The notes below the pieces were generated by a model. It was given only the letters and a program-made list of their open reading frames with translations. It was not told the origin of the DNA and did no database searches. DNA of 64,000 bases from Hydrogenophaga sp. (GTDB lineage: Bacteria > Pseudomonadota > Gammaproteobacteria > Burkholderiales > Burkholderiaceae_C). The position numbers and the translations under genes are program-made. Where the stretch lies: NCBI RefSeq assembly GCF_030373225.1, contig NZ_JAUCZG010000005.1, positions 107,856-171,855 on the forward strand, written 5' to 3'. This document shows, piece after piece, positions 58,408 through 64,000 of this stretch (position 1 is the first letter of the stretch; each line of letters starts with the position of its first letter).

Positions 58408-59805
58408 ATGATGGTTTTTCGGCGGAACCCACCGCCTTTGTCCCGTACCCGCCTGCGCACGGCCTTGCTGAGTCTCGCCTGTTGCGCCTGGTGGCCGGCG
58501 CAGGCACAGATGCCCGGTGCCCTGCAGGCCGCCAACCCCGACACCTCGAGCAGCGCCGTCCCCCTGGTACTGCCCGCCACTGGCTCGGCCGATCCACAGG
58601 AACGCCCCGCCGATCTGGCCCGGGCGCGCGAGATCTGGCAGCGCGCCAACCAGCGCGTGGCCGAATTCCCGCGCGGCCACATCGATCTGCTGCGCTGGGA
58701 AGCAAAGAACCCGGGGCAGACCGCGCCGGCCCCCGCCCAGGGCAGCGCAGCCGGTGCCCCGCTGGACCTCGCGCAGGCCTTGCGGCTTTCGCTCAGACAG
58801 CGCCCCGACCTGTTCACCCGCGCCGGCATGAACGCGCCGGAACAGGCCGCCGTGCAGGTCGCCTATGCCGACCACGTGCGTGAGCTCCAGCGCGCCTGGA
58901 TCGACGCCGTGGCCGCGCAGCAAAGCTGGCGCCATACCGCCGAAATGTGGGAGGCCACCCGCACCGGCAGCGAACTCGGTCGGCGCATGGTGGGAGCGGG
59001 CAACTGGAGCCAGGCCCGCTTGCTGCGTGAGCAGCTGCTGGAAGCCGGCGCCTGGCAGACGAGCGTGGCTGCGCAGGGTTCTGCGCTGATGGCGCAGGAA
59101 CGGCTGGCGCAACAGATCGGGTTGTGGGACGCCGAGGCGGTGGCGCAGCTGGGTGCGCGGCTGCCGACCAGCCTGCCCGCCGTACCGGCGCGCCTGGCGC
59201 CGGGCGAAGGCCTCAGCGAGAAAACGCTGGAGGCCGCGGTGCTGCGCGCCGATCCCCTGCTGGCGCAGCAGCGCACCCTGGCCGAGCGCGATCTCATCGC
59301 CCTGAGTTCGGGCCGGCGACAAGCCTGGAACGACGCGGTCGACGCCGCCCTGTCCGCCCTGCCCGACCCCGGCACCGCAGCGACGCCACCGCACATCGAC
59401 AACCTGTCTTTGCTGCGTGACCACCCGCTCGAACGTGCGGTCGAAGCCGAGGCGAAGCTGCTGCGCGCAGCGGGCGAGCGGCGCTCGATGGCCCGTCAGG
59501 CCTGGGCCCAGCTGCAGATGAGCCACGCCCGCGCGGTGCACGCGCAGGACGTGGTGGCGAAACTGCAGGCCGCGCTGGAGCAGGAAACCCTGCTGCGCTA
59601 CAACGGCATGCTGCAGAGCAGCTGGGAGCTGCTGGCCAGCGCGCGCGAACGCATGCAGTCGCTTGATTCGGCCTTGCAGGCCCGCCGCGATTTCTGGCGT
59701 GCCCAGGCCGACTGGCAGGCCCTGCTTGCCGGCGCCCGCTACGCCGGTCCCGACAACGATTCCAGCCCCGGCGCAGGTGCCGGCGCCACCCCGGCAGGAC
59801 ACTGA
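58408..59805 (+). CDS. TolC-family outer-membrane-efflux-like protein
   Basis: Signal peptide ending AQAQ; LAQALRLSLRQRPDLF; RADPLLAQQRTLAERDLIAL; LRYNGMLQSSWELLASARERMQSLDSALQARRDFWRAQADWQALLAG. Confidence 0.75.
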   Translation: MMVFRRNPPPLSRTRLRTALLSLACCAWWPAQAQMPGALQAANPDTSSSAVPLVLPATGSADPQERPADLARAREIWQRANQRVAEFPRGHIDLLRWEAKNPGQTAPAPAQGSAAGAPLDLAQALRLSLRQRPDLFTRAGMNAPEQAAVQVAYADHVRELQRAWIDAVAAQQSWRHTAEMWEATRTGSELGRRMVGAGNWSQARLLREQLLEAGAWQTSVAAQGSALMAQERLAQQIGLWDAEAVAQLGARLPTSLPAVPARLAPGEGLSEKTLEAAVLRADPLLAQQRTLAERDLIALSSGRRQAWNDAVDAALSALPDPGTAATPPHIDNLSLLRDHPLERAVEAEAKLLRAAGERRSMARQAWAQLQMSHARAVHAQDVVAKLQAALEQETLLRYNGMLQSSWELLASARERMQSLDSALQARRDFWRAQADWQALLAGARYAGPDNDSSPGAGAGATPAGH

Positions 59806-59806
59806 C

Positions 59807-61225
59807 ATGAACAACAGCATGAACCGCAGAAACTGGCTCGCCGGCGCCGCCGTGGGCGCCGTCGCGGCCACCAGCGTGAGCCGTGTGGCCCTGGCCGCCA
59901 TTCCCGAGCCGATGCAGCAGACCTCGGCCGACACCGCTCCTCCCTGGACACCTGCCGGCGTGACCGGAGCCGGCCGTCCCTACAACCCGGTGGTCACACT
60001 CAACGGCTGGACCGCGCCCTGGCGCATGAACGCGGGTGTGAAGGAGTTCCACCTCGTGGCCGAGCCGGTGGTGCGCGAGATGGCGCCGGGCTTCATGGTC
60101 AACATGTGGGGCTACAACGGACAGAGCCCGGGCCCGACCATCGAGGTGGTCGAGGGCGACCGGGTGCGCATCTACGTGACCAACCGCCTGCCCGAGCACA
60201 CCACCATCCACTGGCATGGCCAGCGTCTGCCCAACGGCATGGACGGCGTGGGCGGCATGAACCAGCCGCAGATCAAGCCGGGCCAGACCTTCGTCTACGA
60301 GTTCGTGGCGCGCCGCCCCGGCACCTTCATGTACCACCCGCACGCCGATGAAATGACACAGATGGCGATGGGCATGATGGGTTTCTGGGTCACCCACCCG
60401 AGGCAGAAACACCCGCTGATCGAAGACGTGCAACGCGACTACTGCTTCCTGCTCAACGCCTTTGACGTCGAGCCCGGCAGCATGACGCCGCAGGTCAACA
60501 CCATGCTGGAGCAGAACATCTGGAGCTGGAACAGCCGCGTGTTCCCCGGCATCACGCCGCTGGTGGCGCGCCTGGGCGAGCGGGTGCGGGTGCGCGTGGG
60601 CAACCTCACCATGACCAACCACCCGATCCACATCCATGGCATCGAATTCGAGGTCAGCGGCACCGACGGCGGTCCCACGCCCAAGGGCTCGCGCTGGCCC
60701 GAAGTCACCACCGACGTGGCCGTGGGCCAGATGCGCCAGCTCGAGTTCATCGCCGACGAACCGGGCGACTGGGCCATGCACTGCCACAAGAGCCACCACA
60801 CCATGGGCGCCATGGGCCATGGTGTGCCCACCATGATCGGGGTGGACCACCGCGGCCTGGTGGCGCCCCTGCAGCGCGCCGTGCCCGACTACATGGTGAT
60901 GGGCGAGCGGGGCATGGCCGACATGGGTGAGATGGAGATGGAGCTGCCGGCCAACACCTTCCCCATGATGACCGGCACCGGCCCGTACGGCCCGATCGAG
61001 ATGGGCGGCATGTTCACCACGCTCAAGGTGCGTGCCGACCAGAAACCCGGCGACTACTCCGACCCCGGCGTCTACAAAATGCCGCCCGGCACCCAGGCGC
61101 GGCTGGTGGAGACCGGCGCCGCACCCACGGCCGCCCGTCCCGCCGCACCCGTCCCGACCAGCACGACCACCACACCCACCGCCACCGTGCGCAAGCCCGC
61201 CGGCGGGCATGGCGGCCACCACTGA
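59807..61225 (+). CDS. Tat-exported multicopper oxidase
   Basis: MNRRNWLAGAAVGAV; copper motifs HWHG, HPHAD, HPIHIHG, HCHKSHHTMGAM; Met-rich tail region. Confidence 0.92.
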   Translation: MNNSMNRRNWLAGAAVGAVAATSVSRVALAAIPEPMQQTSADTAPPWTPAGVTGAGRPYNPVVTLNGWTAPWRMNAGVKEFHLVAEPVVREMAPGFMVNMWGYNGQSPGPTIEVVEGDRVRIYVTNRLPEHTTIHWHGQRLPNGMDGVGGMNQPQIKPGQTFVYEFVARRPGTFMYHPHADEMTQMAMGMMGFWVTHPRQKHPLIEDVQRDYCFLLNAFDVEPGSMTPQVNTMLEQNIWSWNSRVFPGITPLVARLGERVRVRVGNLTMTNHPIHIHGIEFEVSGTDGGPTPKGSRWPEVTTDVAVGQMRQLEFIADEPGDWAMHCHKSHHTMGAMGHGVPTMIGVDHRGLVAPLQRAVPDYMVMGERGMADMGEMEMELPANTFPMMTGTGPYGPIEMGGMFTTLKVRADQKPGDYSDPGVYKMPPGTQARLVETGAAPTAARPAAPVPTSTTTTPTATVRKPAGGHGGHH

Positions 61226-61245
61226 ACCTCGCAAGGAGAAGCCAC

Positions 61246-61743
61246 ATGACTTTCAAGACCCGACGCAGCCTGCTCGCCCTTCCCCTGGTGCTGGCCTTGC
61301 CGCGCGCCTTTGCCCACGGCGAACAGCACGGCAAACCGGCCGGCCCGGTGGTGAAGGAGCAAAAGCCCTGGGGCATCGCGGGCGAGCCCGCGCAGGCCAG
61401 ACGCACCGTCGAGATCCGCATGACCGACGACATGAAGCTCACGCCCAACCACATCGAGGTGCGCGCCGGTGAGACCTTGCGCATCCGCGCGTCCAACGCG
61501 GGCAAGGTGATGCACGAGATCGTGATCGGCACCGCCGACGAGCTCAAGGCGCACGCCGAGATGATGAAGAAGTTTCCCAACATGGAGCACGACGAGCCCT
61601 ACATGGCGCACGTGGCGCCGGGCAAGCGCGGCGACATCGTCTGGACCTTCAACCGCCCGGGCGACTTCGAATTCGCCTGCCTGATCGCCGGCCACTTCGA
61701 GGCCGGCATGCGCGGCACCATCCGCGTCACCCCCAAAGCTTGA
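61246..61743 (+). CDS. Cupredoxin/plastocyanin-like copper-binding protein
   Basis: RTVEIRMTDDMKLTPNHIEVRAGETLRIRASNAGKVMHEIVIG; FEFACLIAGHFEAGMRGTIRV (Cys-His-Met ligand set). Confidence 0.9.
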   Translation: MTFKTRRSLLALPLVLALPRAFAHGEQHGKPAGPVVKEQKPWGIAGEPAQARRTVEIRMTDDMKLTPNHIEVRAGETLRIRASNAGKVMHEIVIGTADELKAHAEMMKKFPNMEHDEPYMAHVAPGKRGDIVWTFNRPGDFEFACLIAGHFEAGMRGTIRVTPKA

Positions 61744-61759
61744 CCCCCAGGAGACCACC

Positions 61760-62491
61760 ATGCAAAGACGTACCCTCTTCAGCGCAGCCGCAGCCCTCGT
61801 TGCCGGTGCCGCCCTGCCCGCCTGGGCACAAACGGCGCCCGCGCTGCCGGTGCTGCAGGTCTGGAAAGACCCCAACTGCGGTTGCTGCCAGGACTGGGTG
61901 GCCTACCTGCAGGCCGACGGTTTCCAGGTGCAGGTGTTCGACACCGGCAACACCGCAGTGCGCAAGCGCCTGGGCCTGCCCGACAAGTTCGGCTCCTGCC
62001 ACACCGGCCTGATCGGTGGCTACGTGATCGAAGGCCACGTGAACGCGCGCGAGATCCGCCGCCTGCTGGCTGAAAAGCCCAAGGCCATCGGCCTGGCCGT
62101 GCCCGGCATGCCCGTTGGCAGTCCGGGCATGGATGGCGCGGTGTACGGCGCGCGCCGCGACGCCTACGACGTGGTGCTGGTGCAGCCCGACGGAACGGGA
62201 CGTGTCTACCAGCACTACAGCGGCAACAGCAGCGGCTTCAAGCGCACCGGTACCGCGGACCAGGCGCTGCCGATGGCCGAGGCCGAGGTGCGCCGGGTGG
62301 ACACCGCCGCCGGCAAGATCTCGCTCAAGCACGGCGAGATCAAGAACCTGGACATGCCGCCCATGACCATGGTGTTCCAGGTCAGCGACCCGGCGCTGCT
62401 GGGCAAGGTCAAGGCCGGCGACAAGGTGCGCTTCACCGCCCTGCAGGTCAACGGCGCCTACACCGTCATGAGCCTGGAGCCGGCGCCCTGA
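61760..62491 (+). CDS. DUF411-CusF fusion protein, exported
   Basis: DUF411: VWKDPNCGCCQDWVAYLQADGFQVQVFDTGNTAVRKRLGLPDKFGSCHTGLIGGYVIEGHV; CusF-like C-terminus AEVRRVDTAAGKISLKHGEIKNLDMPPMTMVFQVSDPALLGKVKAGDKVRFTAL. Confidence 0.9.
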   Translation: MQRRTLFSAAAALVAGAALPAWAQTAPALPVLQVWKDPNCGCCQDWVAYLQADGFQVQVFDTGNTAVRKRLGLPDKFGSCHTGLIGGYVIEGHVNAREIRRLLAEKPKAIGLAVPGMPVGSPGMDGAVYGARRDAYDVVLVQPDGTGRVYQHYSGNSSGFKRTGTADQALPMAEAEVRRVDTAAGKISLKHGEIKNLDMPPMTMVFQVSDPALLGKVKAGDKVRFTALQVNGAYTVMSLEPAP

Positions 62492-62526
62492 GTCCCGGGT
62501 ACCGGGGCCCGTGCTAAGGTCACGGA

Positions 62527-63852
62527 ATGCCCAAAACGCTTCGCTACACGCTCATCTCGCTGCGCGAAATGCTGGCGTCGTTCGGACCCTTCGCCGTGCT
62601 GACCATCGCGCTGCTGGTGGCGGCCTACTGGTGGCTCGACCCCAACCCGCCCAAGCGGGTGGTGCTGGCCACCGGGCCGGACCAGAGTGCCTACGCCGAG
62701 TTCGGCAAACGGTATGCCGAGTCGCTGGCGCGCGACGGCATCACGGTCGAACTGCTGTCATCCGAAGGCTCCTCGGCCAACCTCGAACTGCTGCGCAGCG
62801 GCCGGGCCGACCTCGGGTTCGTGCAGGGCGGCACGGCCGACGTCGGTTATGACGAGGAAGACAGCCTCACCTCGCTGGGCAGCCTGTTCGTGGAGCCGCT
62901 GTGGCTGTTCTACCGCGAGGATTCGGCCCGGCGCCTGCGCAAGTCCCCCACGGTGAACCACCTCGCCGAGCTGGCCGGCTGGCGGGTGAACGTGGGCACC
63001 GCCGGCAGCGGAGTGCCGCGCCTGTTCGCCACCCTGCTCGAGGTGAACCGGCTCGACCCGACACAGATGAGCCTGAGCGAACTCGAACAGACACCGGCCA
63101 CCGTCGCCTTTCTCGGCGGCGAGATCGACGCCCTGGTGTTCGCTTCGGCCCCCGAGTCGCTGATGGTGCAGATGCTGCTGCAGACCCCGGGCGTGAAGCT
63201 GCTGGACTTCGCACAGAGCGAGGCTTATTCCCGGCGCTTCGGTTACCTCACGCCGGTCGTGATGCCCCAGGGCGTGGTGGACCTGGCGCGCAACATCCCG
63301 ACCCGCGACGTGCGGCTGGTGGCCTCCACCACCAGCCTGCTGGCCCAAAGCCGCACCCACCCCGCCATCCTGCAGCTGTTTGCACAAACGGCCACCGGGC
63401 TGCACGGTGGCTCCGGCTGGTTCAGCAAGGCGGGCGAGTACCCCAGCCTCGAGCACAGCGAAGTGCCTGTGTCGCCGGAGGCCTCGCGCGCCATCAAGAG
63501 CGGCGCGCCCTTCCTGCAGCGCTACCTGCCGTTCTGGCTGGCGAACCTGATCGAACGCATGTGGCTGGCCATGGGCCTGATCCTCGCGCTGGCCCTGCCG
63601 CTCTCGCGCATCGTGCCACCGCTCTACACCTTCCGCATCCGCAAGCGGGTGTTCCGCTGGTATGCCGAGTTGCGCGACGTGGAGCAGCGCTTCGAGACCT
63701 CACCCGAGAAGGCACCCGACCTGGTCGAACAGCTCGATGCGATGGAATCGAAAGTGGAGAAGGTGGTGGTGCCGCTGTCGTACACCGACGAGCTTTACGC
63801 CTTGAGGAACAACATCCACCTGGTGAGAAAGAAGCTGCTGAGAAAGGTCTGA
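62527..63852 (+). CDS. TAXI-family TRAP solute-binding protein, membrane anchored
   Basis: RVVLATGPDQSAYAEFGKRYAESLARDGITVELLSSEGSSANLELLRSGRADLGFVQGGTAD; N-terminal and C-terminal TM segments. Confidence 0.88.
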   Translation: MPKTLRYTLISLREMLASFGPFAVLTIALLVAAYWWLDPNPPKRVVLATGPDQSAYAEFGKRYAESLARDGITVELLSSEGSSANLELLRSGRADLGFVQGGTADVGYDEEDSLTSLGSLFVEPLWLFYREDSARRLRKSPTVNHLAELAGWRVNVGTAGSGVPRLFATLLEVNRLDPTQMSLSELEQTPATVAFLGGEIDALVFASAPESLMVQMLLQTPGVKLLDFAQSEAYSRRFGYLTPVVMPQGVVDLARNIPTRDVRLVASTTSLLAQSRTHPAILQLFAQTATGLHGGSGWFSKAGEYPSLEHSEVPVSPEASRAIKSGAPFLQRYLPFWLANLIERMWLAMGLILALALPLSRIVPPLYTFRIRKRVFRWYAELRDVEQRFETSPEKAPDLVEQLDAMESKVEKVVVPLSYTDELYALRNNIHLVRKKLLRKV

Positions 63853-63895
63853 TCGCGACCCTCGCTGCGGGGTAGCGTGGCGGCAAACAGATCCG

Positions 63896-64000
63896 GCGCC
63901 GGGCCGCCCCAAGCCGGATCAGCCCCCTCGGGGGGCAGCGGACCTCGCGCAGCGGGGGAGCGTGGGGGCAAGGCCAGGGCCAGCCGCCGGGCCGCCCCAA
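63896..64000. repeat. GC-rich intergenic element with GCCCCC-TCG-GGGGGC hairpin flanked by GCCGGGCCGCCCCAA copies
   Basis: gccgggccgccccaa occurs near 63897-63912 and again at the window end (63986-64000), with agccccctcggggggcag between. Confidence 0.55.

Noticed and set aside
59294-61234. 646-aa minus-strand ORF
   Set aside because: Antisense to the TolC-like and multicopper oxidase genes; His/Gly/Ala-rich shadow.
63494-64000. 168-aa minus-strand ORF at the right edge
   Set aside because: Antisense to the TAXI gene and intergenic element; no domain and Arg/Pro/Ala-rich shadow composition.

Overview
This is a high-GC bacterial chromosome segment. Protein content and gene order suggest Betaproteobacteria, family Comamonadaceae (Hydrogenophaga/Acidovorax-like); the taxonomy is inference. 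It is mostly housekeeping and conserved-hypothetical genes, with no rRNA, tRNA, CRISPR, prophage or transposon that I could support. Recognisable genes include mutS, an Anbu-type proteasome-like protease, uppP, a MacA plus split MacB-type ABC exporter, a LytS/LytTR pair, glnS, pcp, rluE- and rluA-type pseudouridine synthases, dusC, a YlqF/RbgA GTPase, gshA, a bktB-type thiolase, a MoxR-ATPase/VWA pair, acuI-type reductase, an acyl-CoA ligase, an aapJQMP amino-acid ABC transporter, and a copper-handling cluster near the right end (His/Cys-rich protein, TolC-like, multicopper oxidase, cupredoxin, DUF411-CusF fusion). I found no clearly new defence-type system. The observations most worth follow-up are: (1) a four-repeat PhoB-box array with exact 11-bp period before a choice-of-anchor-I protein; (2) a good sigma-54 promoter plus an NtrC-like site and a 10-bp inverted repeat in the aap leader; (3) a dispersed repeat apparently co-opted as the N-terminus of the VWA protein; (4) active-site or ligand substitutions in an SRAP paralogue (Cys2 to Ser), a bacteriohemerythrin (helix-A His to Asn) and a GGDEF-like protein; (5) an Anbu protease overlapping mutS; (6) the DUF411-CusF fusion and the TolC-like protein without an RND partner. 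All family calls come from reading the sequence by eye; no database search was run.
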